Assembly: GCF_900112575.1 (NCBI RefSeq) | Contig: NZ_FOMH01000009.1 | Location: 109,289 to 173,288, forward strand | Reading direction: 5' to 3' | DNA from: Flavobacterium phragmitis | GTDB taxonomy: Bacteria; Bacteroidota; Bacteroidia; Flavobacteriales; Flavobacteriaceae | Length of the DNA: 64,000 bases | Part shown: piece by piece, positions 27,182 through 36,243 of the stretch | How positions within the stretch are numbered: the first letter of the stretch is position 1 | Layout of the letters: the number at the start of each line of letters is the position of its first letter | Made by a program: the position numbers and the translations under genes | The notes under the pieces: generated by a model | The model's input: the letters and a program-made list of their open reading frames with translations, nothing else | Databases searched by the model: none | What the model was told of the DNA's origin: nothing

Positions 27182-27302
27182 ACGCGGATAAAACTGATTC
27201 GCTATCGCGAAGACACGGATTTAACGGATTTTCCATCAATTTTCTAAAAAATAAGATCCGTTATAATCCGCGTTTTACGAAGTAAATCCGTTTCATCCGC
27301 GT
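27182..27302. repeat. REP-like element of the 'acgcggat' family
   Basis: Inverted arrangement of acgcggataaaac... and ...tttcatccgcgt with internal copies of acggattt and aaatccg. Related elements are at 44451-44706 and 48982-49030. Located between the FAH and Zn-dehydrogenase genes. Confidence 0.55.
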
Positions 27303-27332
27303 CCAATTAGAAATTTAAACAAAACATAAATA

Positions 27333-28346
27333 ATGAAATATATTGTTTGCGAAAAACCGCAGGAATTTTTACTAAAAGAAACCAGTATTCCTGAACCAAA
27401 AGAAGGTGAAGTTTTATTGAAAATTAAAAGAATCGGGATCTGTGGAACTGATATTCACGCTTTTGGCGGAACACAACCGTATTTTGAATATCCAAGAATT
27501 TTAGGTCACGAATTGGCGGCAGAATATGTAAAGGGAAATGCGACAGGTTTTAAACCAGGAGACAAAGTAACGTTTATTCCGTATTTCAACTGCGGAAAAT
27601 GTGTTGCCTGTAGAAACGGGTTGACAAATTGCTGTGTAAATATCAAAGTTTTCGGCGTTCATATTGATGGCGGAATGGCTGAATATGTTTCGATTCCAGA
27701 ACAATATTTACTTCACGGTCAGGGATTAGATTATGATGAATTGGCTTTGGTTGAACCTTTAGCTATTGCAGCGCATGGCGTTAGAAGAGCAGCTGTAAGA
27801 CCAACGGATACGGTTTTGGTAATGGGTGCAGGACCAATCGGAATTGGTTTGATTCAGTTTGCTAAAATTGCTGGAGCAAAAGTAATTGTTATGGATATTA
27901 ATGATTACAGATTGAATTTTTGTAAAGAACAATTACAGGCAGACGAAACGATTAATCCGTTAAACGATGACGTTGCTCAAAAATTAGCTGAATTAACCAA
28001 TGGAGATATGGCGAATGTAGTTATTGATGCTACTGGAAATCAGAAGGTGATGAACAGTGCTTTCAATTATATTTCGCATGGTGGAAGATTTGTTTTGGTT
28101 GGACTTCAAAAAGGAGAATTGAGTTTTAGTCATCCTGATTTCCACAAAAGAGAATCAACTTTAATGAGCAGCAGAAATGCCACAATTGAAGATTTCGAAT
28201 ATGTAATGAAATGTCTGAAAGAAGGGAAAATCGATCCGAAGAAATACATTACGCACAGGACTAATTTTGATGGAATGATTGCTGATTTTGGGAATTTGAT
28301 TGACCCTAAAAATAATGTAATTAAGGCGTTGATTGAAATAGAATAA
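27333..28346 (+). CDS. Zinc-binding alcohol/sugar dehydrogenase (MDR family)
   Basis: 337 residues. Catalytic zinc region GICGTDIHAFGG and GHELAAEYV; structural zinc lobe CGKCVACRNGLTNCC with four Cys; NAD motif VMGAGPIGIGLIQFAKIAGA. The class matches sugar-acid or polyol dehydrogenases (L-gulonate/L-galactonate type). In the oxidative deoxysugar pathway a dehydrogenase on the 2-keto-3-deoxy acid is needed before the FAH hydrolase, so this gene or the SDR downstream may do that. Assignment between the two is uncertain. Confidence 0.82.
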   Translation: MKYIVCEKPQEFLLKETSIPEPKEGEVLLKIKRIGICGTDIHAFGGTQPYFEYPRILGHELAAEYVKGNATGFKPGDKVTFIPYFNCGKCVACRNGLTNCCVNIKVFGVHIDGGMAEYVSIPEQYLLHGQGLDYDELALVEPLAIAAHGVRRAAVRPTDTVLVMGAGPIGIGLIQFAKIAGAKVIVMDINDYRLNFCKEQLQADETINPLNDDVAQKLAELTNGDMANVVIDATGNQKVMNSAFNYISHGGRFVLVGLQKGELSFSHPDFHKRESTLMSSRNATIEDFEYVMKCLKEGKIDPKKYITHRTNFDGMIADFGNLIDPKNNVIKALIEIE

Positions 28347-28354
28347 TTTTTTTA

Positions 28355-28489
28355 AAACACATAGAAACATAGATTTTTTTGTTTCTCGAAAGAGAATAGA
28401 AAGAAACTAGTTTCTAACACATAGAACTATGTGAATTAATGCAAGTGAAACGCCTTTATGCGGTTCCAAAACTATGTTTCTATGTGTTT
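28355..28489. repeat. Inverted repeat with 18-bp perfect arms
   Basis: Arms 28355-28372 and 28472-28489 (aaacacatagaaacatag and its complement). The centre holds further partial copies of acacatag. A shorter relative forms the hairpin at 42200-42239. Located between the Zn-dehydrogenase and SDR genes. Confidence 0.6.
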
Positions 28490-28516
28490 AAAAATGAATC
28501 TTAAATAACCACAAAA

Positions 28517-29314
28517 ATGGATTTAAACTTAAAAAACAAAATAGTTGTCGTTTCTGGTTCGGCTGGAAAAGAAGGCAGTATTGGAGAAACAATAATCAAC
28601 AGATTGGCAGATGAAGGTGCAATTCCTGTTTTAGTTGACAGAAATGCAAGAGGTTTCGAATACGCAGAAAGACTTCAAAAAAGAGGTGTTAATTCACTAT
28701 TTGTACAGACCGATGTAACTGATCCAGTTGCGATAGAAAATGCTGTAAAAGTAATCGGAGCAAAATATGGAAGAATTGATGCTATAATTAATAATGTTGG
28801 CGTGAATGACGGTGCAGGATTAGACTCTTCTTATGAGGAATTTATGAATTCTTTGAAATTGAATGTGGTAAGTTATTTTCTTTTAGCTAAATATTCGCTT
28901 CCGTATTTAAAAGAATCAAAAGGAAATATTTTAAACATTGGTTCAAAAGTCGCTTTAACAGGTCAGGGTGGGACTTCGGGTTACGCCGCAGCGAAAGGAG
29001 GAGTTTTAGGCTTAACAAGAGAATGGGCAGTAGATTTGATTCAGTACGGAATCCGTTCAAATGCGATTATCATTGCCGAAAGTTATACGCCAGCATACGA
29101 AGATTGGATTAAAACATTGCCAGATGGAGAGGCAGTTTTGAAAAAAATTAGTAAAACGATTCCGTTAGAAAGCCGAATGACGAAAACAGAAGAAATAGCG
29201 GATACAGCTCTTTTCATCATTTCTGAAAAATCATCGCATACTACTGGACAATTTGTTTTTGTGGACGGAGGTTACGTACATTTAGACCGTGCTTTAATCA
29301 GCGATGTTAATTAA
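28517..29314 (+). CDS. SDR oxidoreductase, candidate L-fucose dehydrogenase
   Basis: 265 residues, classical SDR: nucleotide-binding turn SGSAGKEGSIG (slightly longer than the usual TGxxxGIG), NNVG at 92-95, catalytic Ser143, Tyr156 and Lys160. The C-terminus FVDGGYVHLDRAL is one I associate with L-fucose dehydrogenases. Such enzymes oxidise L-fucose to the 1,5-lactone, which the adjacent amidohydrolase would open. It starts 7 bases before the next gene's region, in the same operon. Exact sugar not proven. Confidence 0.75.
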   Translation: MDLNLKNKIVVVSGSAGKEGSIGETIINRLADEGAIPVLVDRNARGFEYAERLQKRGVNSLFVQTDVTDPVAIENAVKVIGAKYGRIDAIINNVGVNDGAGLDSSYEEFMNSLKLNVVSYFLLAKYSLPYLKESKGNILNIGSKVALTGQGGTSGYAAAKGGVLGLTREWAVDLIQYGIRSNAIIIAESYTPAYEDWIKTLPDGEAVLKKISKTIPLESRMTKTEEIADTALFIISEKSSHTTGQFVFVDGGYVHLDRALISDVN

Positions 29315-29320
29315 AAAGTT

Positions 29321-30151
29321 ATGAGTAAAAGAGTAGATTCCCATCAGCATTTTTGGAAGTTTGATCCCGTTAGAGACAGTTGGATTGATGAAACGATGCA
29401 GAATATTCAAAGAGATTTTCTTCCTGAAGATTTACAGCCGTTATTAAAAGAAAATCAGTTTGAAGGCTGTGTCGCAGTTCAGGCAAGCCAATCGGAAGAA
29501 GAAACTCAATTTTTATTGGATTTAGCTTCTAAAAATGATTTTATAAAAGGAGTTGTAGGCTGGATTGATTTACGAAATGAAAACATTGAAGAACGTTTAC
29601 AATTCTTTTCAGATCAAAAAAAACTGAAAGGTTTCAGACATGTTGTGCAAGGAGAACCAGATGATTTTATGGATGGTGAGGAATTCAGAAGAGGAATCAA
29701 AGCTTTAAAACCATTCAATTATACTTACGATATTTTAATTTTTCACAGACAACTTCCGGCCGCAATACGTTTGGTTAAAGATTTTCCAAATCAAAAGTTT
29801 GTAATCGATCATATTGCGAAACCAGATATTAAATCAGGAAGCATTGATTCTTGGAAAAAAGGAATAGAAGAAATTGCAAAATACGACAACGTTTGGTGTA
29901 AAATTTCTGGAATGGTCACAGAAGCCGACTGGAAAAATTGGAAACAAGAAGATTTGAAACCATATTTAGATATAGTTTTTGAAAACTTCTCAGCTGATAA
30001 ATTAATGTACGGATCAGATTGGCCAGTTCTCAATGTTGCTTCGGATTATCATGAAGTAGTAAAAACTTTAGAAGATTATATTTCTAAGTTTTCTATTGAA
30101 GACCAAAATAAGATTTGGTTTGAGAATGCGAAGGAGTTTTATAAGTTATGA
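29321..30151 (+). CDS. Amidohydrolase 2 family, candidate L-fuconolactonase
   Basis: 276 residues. TIM-barrel amidohydrolase with the metal ligands in VDSHQHFW at residues 5-12, GVVGWIDLR, KGFRHVVQGEPDDF, FVIDHIAKPDI and YGSDWPVLNV near the C-terminus, the arrangement of L-fucono- or L-rhamnono-1,4-lactonases. It would hydrolyse the lactone made by the SDR just upstream. Last gene of the rightward operon; followed by a dense repeat block. Confidence 0.82.
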   Translation: MSKRVDSHQHFWKFDPVRDSWIDETMQNIQRDFLPEDLQPLLKENQFEGCVAVQASQSEEETQFLLDLASKNDFIKGVVGWIDLRNENIEERLQFFSDQKKLKGFRHVVQGEPDDFMDGEEFRRGIKALKPFNYTYDILIFHRQLPAAIRLVKDFPNQKFVIDHIAKPDIKSGSIDSWKKGIEEIAKYDNVWCKISGMVTEADWKNWKQEDLKPYLDIVFENFSADKLMYGSDWPVLNVASDYHEVVKTLEDYISKFSIEDQNKIWFENAKEFYKL

Positions 30152-30164
30152 GTTAGCTCATAGA

Positions 30165-30470
30165 TTATAAGAGCCTGAAAGGCTCACATCATGAACGCTG
30201 GGCAACGCCCAGTGATAACGAAGAATACAGAGTGATAAAAGCCCTGAAAGGGCGTAAGCATTAATCGTCATGTAATTGCTTACGCCCTTTCAGGGCTTTA
30301 TTATGCTGTTCTATATCAATTCATAGGGTTGCCCTATGGTGATGCTTTGAGGCCTTTGGCCTATTATCAAAAATGACAAAAACATAGCCCGTGGTTTCAA
30401 CCACGGGAACACAATACGAGACGTGACAATATTGCGTCCCCGTGGTTGAAACCACGGGCTATATTTGAAA
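30165..30470. repeat. Cluster of long REP-like palindromes
   Basis: Gene-free block with at least three palindromes. A 23-base perfect pair at 30238-30260/30277-30299 has core gccctgaaagggcgtaagca. A 24-base perfect pair at 30384-30407/30439-30462 has arms that are themselves palindromic (cccgtggtttcaaccacggg). Shorter elements around gaacgctgggcaacgcccag and tagggttgccctatgg also occur. It separates the convergent fuconolactonase and PL10 genes. Confidence 0.85.
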
Positions 30471-30516
30471 ATTGGATTCTGGTTATTTCTCCCTTTGGAC
30501 GATAAAACTTTCCATT

Positions 30517-31698
30517 TTACTCTTTCAAAACATTATTATCAGGAGCCCACTTCTTCTGCCATTCTGGATATTTCTTTAATGCCTTTTCAGGTTTATCCGT
30601 ATACCAAGCATAGCCAGTTCTTCTTTCACGACTTACTTCGGCTAAAGAATATAAAAACTCACTATCACGATCAGAGAACAAAGGTTTATGCGTTTTTAGT
30701 TCATAATATCTTGTCCAGATTGGTGGAGCCGTTGGATCGTTTACGACTCTCACGTCATTTTTGATTTTCTTGTATTTGGATTCCATTTCTTCAGCAGCAA
30801 AACTTTCAACTCTTGTGTTATAGATTTTAGAATCCTGAAACCATTTTATAGCACCTTGAATAGCATTAATGATCTTTTCATTTGGATTGTCGATATCCAT
30901 CAAGAATAAAACAACATCAACACTTTCTGCATTACAGATGCTTGGTGGTTCAAATTTACGAGCCCACGCTGGTTCAAGCGTTATTTCATCGTGTTGCTGG
31001 CACCAGGCTGTTAATTTTCCGTTGTCTTTAATCTGCATTTTTAAAATACAATCAACTCCTTTTTGATATGCTACAGTTACTTTTTTTCTAGTTTTAGCAT
31101 CAATAAAAGCATAATCAGGGTCATTGTATACAATCTTTTTTAGGAGATTCATAATTCCCATATAAGCTCCGTCATTAAAGGTAATATGACGACTATATCC
31201 TTTTTCCAGCGGATAATATTGTGGCCAGCCTCCGTTTGGATATTGTGCTTTTAAAGTAAAATTTATACCTCGCAGACAACCGTCTTTATATCTCGAATCT
31301 TTTGTTAGTGTATAGACCTGTGCCAGATAATGGATATGAGTGTAAGTCGTTTCGTTATCAAAAGTAGTATGTTCAATGTATTTTGTTTTAACAACGCTGT
31401 CAACTTGCTGTGGCGTTAGAATGGCTTTCATATCATAATTCTTTGGCCATCCGCCATTGTCACGCTGGAAATACAGAATATTATCGGCGATTTTAGTGTA
31501 ATCCGTTTCGGCATATTTCGGCTGATTTGGAATTGGATTAATGATGTTCGTTTTGTCTTTGATAAAATACCAATGATTAGTCCCATCAGTAAAAGGTTTA
31601 GTACTTATTTCGCTATTTGTCTGTGCCTTTAGACATAAAACGGAAAAGAAGCAAAACGTTACTGTCAGTAATTTTGAATTGTTTACGGAATTGAACAT
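30517..31698 (-). CDS. Pectate lyase, PL10 family
   Basis: 393 residues with a signal peptide (VTFCFFSVLCLKAQ). PL10-type features: YFQRDNGGWPKNYDM, DNETTYTHIHYLAQVY, LKAQYPNGGWPQYYPLE, HITFNDGAYMGIMNLL, CQQHDEITLEPAWARKFEPP and GYAWYTDKPEK. These lyases cleave polygalacturonate by beta-elimination at an (alpha/alpha) barrel site. Follows the GH28 gene after only 12 bases, so both are made from one transcript and act together on homogalacturonan in the periplasm or outside. Confidence 0.88.
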   Translation of the reverse strand: MFNSVNNSKLLTVTFCFFSVLCLKAQTNSEISTKPFTDGTNHWYFIKDKTNIINPIPNQPKYAETDYTKIADNILYFQRDNGGWPKNYDMKAILTPQQVDSVVKTKYIEHTTFDNETTYTHIHYLAQVYTLTKDSRYKDGCLRGINFTLKAQYPNGGWPQYYPLEKGYSRHITFNDGAYMGIMNLLKKIVYNDPDYAFIDAKTRKKVTVAYQKGVDCILKMQIKDNGKLTAWCQQHDEITLEPAWARKFEPPSICNAESVDVVLFLMDIDNPNEKIINAIQGAIKWFQDSKIYNTRVESFAAEEMESKYKKIKNDVRVVNDPTAPPIWTRYYELKTHKPLFSDRDSEFLYSLAEVSRERRTGYAWYTDKPEKALKKYPEWQKKWAPDNNVLKE

Positions 31699-31710
31699 AG
31701 AACGTTTGTA

Positions 31711-33387
31711 TTAGAATTTAACCGCTTTCTTAGGAACACTTTTGTCAACAGTAGTGGTTTTTGATAAATTAGAACCGCTTAAATCGATGTTTTTACTCGC
31801 TTCACCTGCAATCGTAATTGTGTTTGAAGAAGAAGGATTAAATGCTACATTTTTTAGAGAAAGATTTTGAGCATTGTAAATCTCAAATGCATTTTTAGCC
31901 TGAATATCCAATTGTAAGTTATTTAATTTTATTCCTTTAGCATCAATAATTGAAAAACCTTTTTCTGCTTTAGCAATTAAGTTTGTGATTTCAATATTTT
32001 CTAAATTCATCTCTGGAAGACCTTGTAGAAATACTGCTTGCTGAGCACCTTTTATTGTAATATTTTTGATTGTAATATTTTTGAATTGAGGTGTTTCAAC
32101 TGTTACAGGCATTGCTTTATTAACGATTTTATCACCACCTTCTTCCAATGTTTCAGCTATTGATTTTCCACCGTAATACAAATTAAAAGAAATAGCCTGA
32201 GACGGAATATCAGTCATAAATACATCTGAAATAAAGATGTTTTCAACTACACCGCCTCTTCCTCGGGCACTTTTAAAACGTAAACCTACGTCTGTTCCCA
32301 TAAAAGTACAATTAGAGACATGAAGGTTTTTTACACCGCCAGACATTTCGCTTCCTACTGTAACTCCTCCATGACCATGATACACAATATTATTTCTTAC
32401 AATGATGTTTTCGCAAGGAACACCTCTTTCACGCCCGTCTTTATCTTTTCCAGATTTGATACAGATGGCATCGTCTCCCACGTCAAAACTTGAATTTTCG
32501 ACCAATACGTTTTTACAGCATTCTACATCAAGTCCGTCTCCGTTTTGAGAATACCAAGGATTACGAACACTTACATTTCGAACAATCAAATCTTCCACCA
32601 TAAAAGGGTGAATATTCCAAGCTGGGGAATTCTGAAAAACAGGACCATCAAATAAAACTCTTTTGCTGTTTTGAATGCTTACCATTACCGGACGAAGAAA
32701 ATCATGAATAGTTTCAAATTCTTCTTTTGTTTTTAAGTCAGGACGTACATTTTGGTCAGCACCTTTTGAGGCATTCATAAAAACCTCTGATGGATACCAG
32801 CTTGTTTTGTCTTTATTTAAAACACCGCCTTTTGAAATAACTTCTTTCCACTGGCTTTCTGTTACTTTACTTTTCTTAACTTGTCTCCATACTTCACCTG
32901 AGCCATCCCATACGCCATTCCCTGTAAAAGCAACATTTTCAAGGTTTTTGCCATAAATAGGTGAGATACAGCGCCAAGTATTTAAACCTTCAAAGTTGGT
33001 TTCAACCAAAGGATACAAAGTTTTGTCTGGAGAAAATTTTATCAGAGCACCTCTTTCTGCATGCAGCTCAATATTACTTTTTAATATAATCGGACCTGTA
33101 AGCCAAATTCCAGGAGGAATAATTAGTTTTCCACCGCCCTTTTTGGACAGCACATCAATCGCATCTGCAAAAGCTTTCGTATTTAAAACGTAGCCTCCAT
33201 TTACAGCTCCAAAGTCTTTCAGGTTTACGCTGTTGTTAGGAATGACAGGTTCGTTAATCTTTGACATTTTAAACTCAATGTTTTGATAAGCACTGCCTGA
33301 GGTATTTTGAGCAGTAAGGTCTTTAGAACTCAGACACATCAAAAGAGCGAGTGCAAGAGAGGCAAATTGTAGTCGGTTGATTTTCAT
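31711..33387 (-). CDS. Polygalacturonase, GH28 family
   Basis: 558 residues from MKINRLQFASLALALLMCLS, a good signal peptide. An upstream in-frame ATG at 33474 would add 29 residues ahead of the signal and is rejected. GH28 catalytic motifs are in order: NGDGLDVE, GDDAICIKSG, GHGGVTVGSEMSGG and LRFKSARGRGG. Right-handed beta-helix. It hydrolyses alpha-galacturonic acid linkages or rhamnogalacturonan. First gene of a two-gene operon with PL10, under a promoter region with a perfect 14-base palindrome. Confidence 0.9.
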   Translation of the reverse strand: MKINRLQFASLALALLMCLSSKDLTAQNTSGSAYQNIEFKMSKINEPVIPNNSVNLKDFGAVNGGYVLNTKAFADAIDVLSKKGGGKLIIPPGIWLTGPIILKSNIELHAERGALIKFSPDKTLYPLVETNFEGLNTWRCISPIYGKNLENVAFTGNGVWDGSGEVWRQVKKSKVTESQWKEVISKGGVLNKDKTSWYPSEVFMNASKGADQNVRPDLKTKEEFETIHDFLRPVMVSIQNSKRVLFDGPVFQNSPAWNIHPFMVEDLIVRNVSVRNPWYSQNGDGLDVECCKNVLVENSSFDVGDDAICIKSGKDKDGRERGVPCENIIVRNNIVYHGHGGVTVGSEMSGGVKNLHVSNCTFMGTDVGLRFKSARGRGGVVENIFISDVFMTDIPSQAISFNLYYGGKSIAETLEEGGDKIVNKAMPVTVETPQFKNITIKNITIKGAQQAVFLQGLPEMNLENIEITNLIAKAEKGFSIIDAKGIKLNNLQLDIQAKNAFEIYNAQNLSLKNVAFNPSSSNTITIAGEASKNIDLSGSNLSKTTTVDKSVPKKAVKF

Positions 33388-33457
33388 TGTTAGTAATTTT
33401 TTGGTGTTTATTTTATTTATATGAAAATTTAAGTTCTTATAAATAATAATCTTTAAA

Positions 33458-33471
33458 TGTAATCGATTACA
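33458..33471. promoter_or_regulatory. Perfect 14-bp palindrome, candidate LacI/GntR-type operator
   Basis: TGTAATCGATTACA lies 70 bases upstream of the GH28 start and directly after a -7-like box. LacI-family sites often have this TGTAA-TCGA-TTACA form. The only perfect copy I saw in the window. Confidence 0.5.
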
Positions 33472-33479
33472 CAAATCTA
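33472..33479 (-). promoter_or_regulatory. -7 box of the GH28-PL10 operon
   Basis: On the minus strand TAGATTTG fits TANNTTTG and abuts the palindrome. The -33 TTG at 19 bases is missing, so recognition may need an activator. Confidence 0.4.
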
Positions 33480-33571
33480 TTAAAAAAAATCAATTTATCG
33501 CTGCATCTAGGCATAAATTAAGCACTTTAACTATTAGGATACTTTTTTAAAATGCTTTTGAAATAAAAATT

Positions 33572-33590
33572 GCAGGAGGGTACAGGATGC
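33572..33590. promoter_or_regulatory. Shared pectin-locus motif, copy 1
   Basis: gcaggagggtacaggatgc in the divergent gap between GH28 and the GH141-like gene. It closely resembles the motif at 44808-44825 before GH78. Both are followed by ttatc a few to about 20 bases later. Candidate activator site. Confidence 0.4.
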
Positions 33591-33725
33591 TTATCATTTA
33601 ATGTTCCTATAAATTAGACCAATTATTTGTAAAAAGTGTTAAAAATACATTTGTTTGTAAAAATTATAGTGTTTTAAATTGACAGCAAATAATTTTGGGG
33701 ACATAAAAAAATCAATATCATAATA

Positions 33726-36236
33726 ATGCTACTAATTACTTTTACCAGAATACAAATCTTTTTTTTGATGATCTTGAGCACTTTTTCAATGAGTGCCGCC
33801 GAAATTTGGGTTTCTAAAAACGGAAACGATAAAAATTCAGGTACCAAAGAAAATCCTTTGGCAACGGTTCACATGGCAATGCGAAAAGCCAGAGAACTTC
33901 GCCGATTAAAAGATCCATCGATTAAAGATGGAATACGAATCATAGTAATGAACGGAACGTATTATTTAAACGAACCTCTATTTGTACGACCAGAAGATTC
34001 GGGAACTCCAGAAAGTCCAACAACAATCGAAGCTGATGCCAACGCGAGACCAATCATAAGCGGTGGAATCGAAATTAAAAACTGGACAAAATCTACAACT
34101 GTTATTAACGGACTAAAAAAAGGTTCGGTTTGGGTGGCAGATGCACCAACAAAAGCAGGAACTTTAATTGATTTCAGACAATTATGGGTCAACGATAAAA
34201 AGGCAGTTAGAGCCAAAAATACGACTGGAACATCTATGGAAAGAATCTTGTCATGGGATCATGAATCACAAACTTGCTGGATTCCGTTTAAAGATAAGTC
34301 GGTGAAGTTTGAACCGGGAATGGAAATGTTTATTGTGCAATGGTGGTCGAATGCCAATCTTAGAATTAAAAATATCGAAGTTCAAAAAGACAGTGCCAAA
34401 CTTTCGTTTGAAGAACCAGAGAGCCGAATCCAAAGCGAACATCCTTGGCCAGCACCTTGGATTTCTAAAAATAACGGAAATTCAGCTTATTTCTTAAACA
34501 ATGCTTTTTCGCTTTTAAATGAACCAGGCGAATGGTATTTAGATAAAAAAAATGCCAAAATCTATTATGTTCCAAGAGCTGGAGAAGATATTAATACAGT
34601 TAAAGTTACCGCTCCGGTTTTAGAAAATCTTCTGGAAGTAAAAGGAACAATAGATTCTCCTGTACATCATTTTCAGTTTAAAGGAATTTCGTTTCAGTAC
34701 AGCAACTGGCTTCGTCCTTCACAGCAAGGGCATGTGCCGTTGCAGTCAGGATTATATTTGTTGGATGCATATAAATTGAAACAGCCGGGAACACCAAATC
34801 AGGCCAATTTAGAAAATCAGGCTTGGGTTGGAAGACCTCGCGCTGCGGTGGAAGTAAATTATGCCAATAATATTCAGTTTGAATCGTGCCGTTTTGAGCA
34901 TCTGTCTTCGACTGGTTTAGATTTAAATAAAGGAACGAAACATAATACTATAAAAGGAAATTTATTTAAAGATATTGGCGGAAGTGCCATAAACGTTGGT
35001 GTTTTCTCTGAAGAAGCTTTTGAAGCGCATTTGCCTTTAATAATAAAAGACGAAAGAGAAATGTGTTCTGATGAAGTGATTTCGGATAATTTAATCACCA
35101 ACGTAACCAACGAAGATTGGGGAACTCTTGGAATCAGCGCTGGTTTTGTTCGAAATATTACGATTGAACACAACGAAATTTCGGATGTATCATACTCAGG
35201 AATCGCAATGGGCTGGGGTTGGACGCACACACCTAATGTGATGCAAAACAATAAAATTCTAGGAAATAAAATTCATCATTATGCCAAACATTTGCATGAT
35301 GTTTCGGGAATCTACACGCTTTCTGCTCAGCCAAACAGCCGAATAGAAGAAAACTACATTGATAAAGTTTACAACAGTCCATATGCACACGATCCGTTTT
35401 TATGGCTGTATTTGTATACTGACGAAGGAAGCGAAGGCTTTACGATTAAAAACAATTGGATTGCAGAAAAGAAAATCCTGAAAAATCATAATGGTCCAAA
35501 AGGAAATATCTGGGAGCACAATGATCCGTATGTAAGTGTCAAAATTAAAGATGCCGCAGGAATCAGAGCGCCTTACAAAGATTTAGAAAAAGAAGTTGTA
35601 ATCGATGAAAAATGGGGATTGCAGGAAATGCCAAAACCTTATGCCATCGAATTGATAGGTTCTGATTTTGATATCGAAAAAATCAAATCGACTTTGGTTG
35701 GATTCAGAATTGTAGGTCAGGAATTGTACCAATGGAAAAATCATTTGGTGATTTATGGGAAAATGAATCAGCCGGAAAGAACAAAGCGTAAACTGGCGGG
35801 TGCTTTTCCTTCTTTAGAAATTAAAATCTATGATGATTTGGTTTACGATTTTCAAAACTTCGAAAGATGTAAAGATTCAAAACCAGCATCGGATTGGGAA
35901 AATGTGGTTTTAACTGCGAATCTTCCTGCCGATGAAAAACTGCAAAAGGAATATGTAGAATATCATAAAACGCAATTCGAAAAATGGCCAGAGGTAGCGA
36001 AAGGTTTCTGTAATGCCGATTTTCAGCAATTGCAAGTTTTCAAAAATGAAAGACAATTGATTTTGGTTATCAGTATTCCAAAAGGCGAAAATTTGGACAA
36101 ACTAAATCCAAAAACAACAGAAAATAACCCAAGAGTAGATCAATGGAACGCCTTAATGAAAAAATACCAATCAGGAATTGAAGGCGCAAAACCAGACGAA
36201 ACCTGGATTTTCTTAAACAAAGTAGAAACGAAATAA
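33726..36236 (+). CDS. Secreted GH141-like beta-helix glycosidase fused to a mutarotase-like domain
   Basis: 836 residues with an N-terminal signal peptide (MILSTFSMSAAE). Residues about 26-640 form a right-handed parallel beta-helix opening WVSKNGNDKNSGTKENPLAT, with ESCRFEHLSSTGLDL and HNEISDVSYSGIAMGWGW rungs, resembling GH141 (alpha-L-fucosidase or xylanase). Residues about 721-836 resemble the L-rhamnose mutarotase family: EYVEYHKTQFEKWPEV, NADFQQLQVF, NPRVDQWNALMKKYQ and KPDETWIFL. Such fusions to a secreted glycosidase are not familiar to me. The deoxysugar-catabolic genes next door fit a fucose or rhamnose product. Confidence 0.75.
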   Translation: MLLITFTRIQIFFLMILSTFSMSAAEIWVSKNGNDKNSGTKENPLATVHMAMRKARELRRLKDPSIKDGIRIIVMNGTYYLNEPLFVRPEDSGTPESPTTIEADANARPIISGGIEIKNWTKSTTVINGLKKGSVWVADAPTKAGTLIDFRQLWVNDKKAVRAKNTTGTSMERILSWDHESQTCWIPFKDKSVKFEPGMEMFIVQWWSNANLRIKNIEVQKDSAKLSFEEPESRIQSEHPWPAPWISKNNGNSAYFLNNAFSLLNEPGEWYLDKKNAKIYYVPRAGEDINTVKVTAPVLENLLEVKGTIDSPVHHFQFKGISFQYSNWLRPSQQGHVPLQSGLYLLDAYKLKQPGTPNQANLENQAWVGRPRAAVEVNYANNIQFESCRFEHLSSTGLDLNKGTKHNTIKGNLFKDIGGSAINVGVFSEEAFEAHLPLIIKDEREMCSDEVISDNLITNVTNEDWGTLGISAGFVRNITIEHNEISDVSYSGIAMGWGWTHTPNVMQNNKILGNKIHHYAKHLHDVSGIYTLSAQPNSRIEENYIDKVYNSPYAHDPFLWLYLYTDEGSEGFTIKNNWIAEKKILKNHNGPKGNIWEHNDPYVSVKIKDAAGIRAPYKDLEKEVVIDEKWGLQEMPKPYAIELIGSDFDIEKIKSTLVGFRIVGQELYQWKNHLVIYGKMNQPERTKRKLAGAFPSLEIKIYDDLVYDFQNFERCKDSKPASDWENVVLTANLPADEKLQKEYVEYHKTQFEKWPEVAKGFCNADFQQLQVFKNERQLILVISIPKGENLDKLNPKTTENNPRVDQWNALMKKYQSGIEGAKPDETWIFLNKVETK

Positions 36237-36243
36237 AGAGAGA

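Noticed and set aside
30165..30470. Repeat block considered as a CRISPR array
   Set aside because: The repeats are palindromic pairs of different families with irregular spacing, not equal direct repeats with unique spacers; no Cas genes accompany them.
33388..33474. Upstream ATG extension of the GH28 gene
   Set aside because: It would put 29 residues in front of a good signal peptide, and the extension crosses the predicted promoter and operator.
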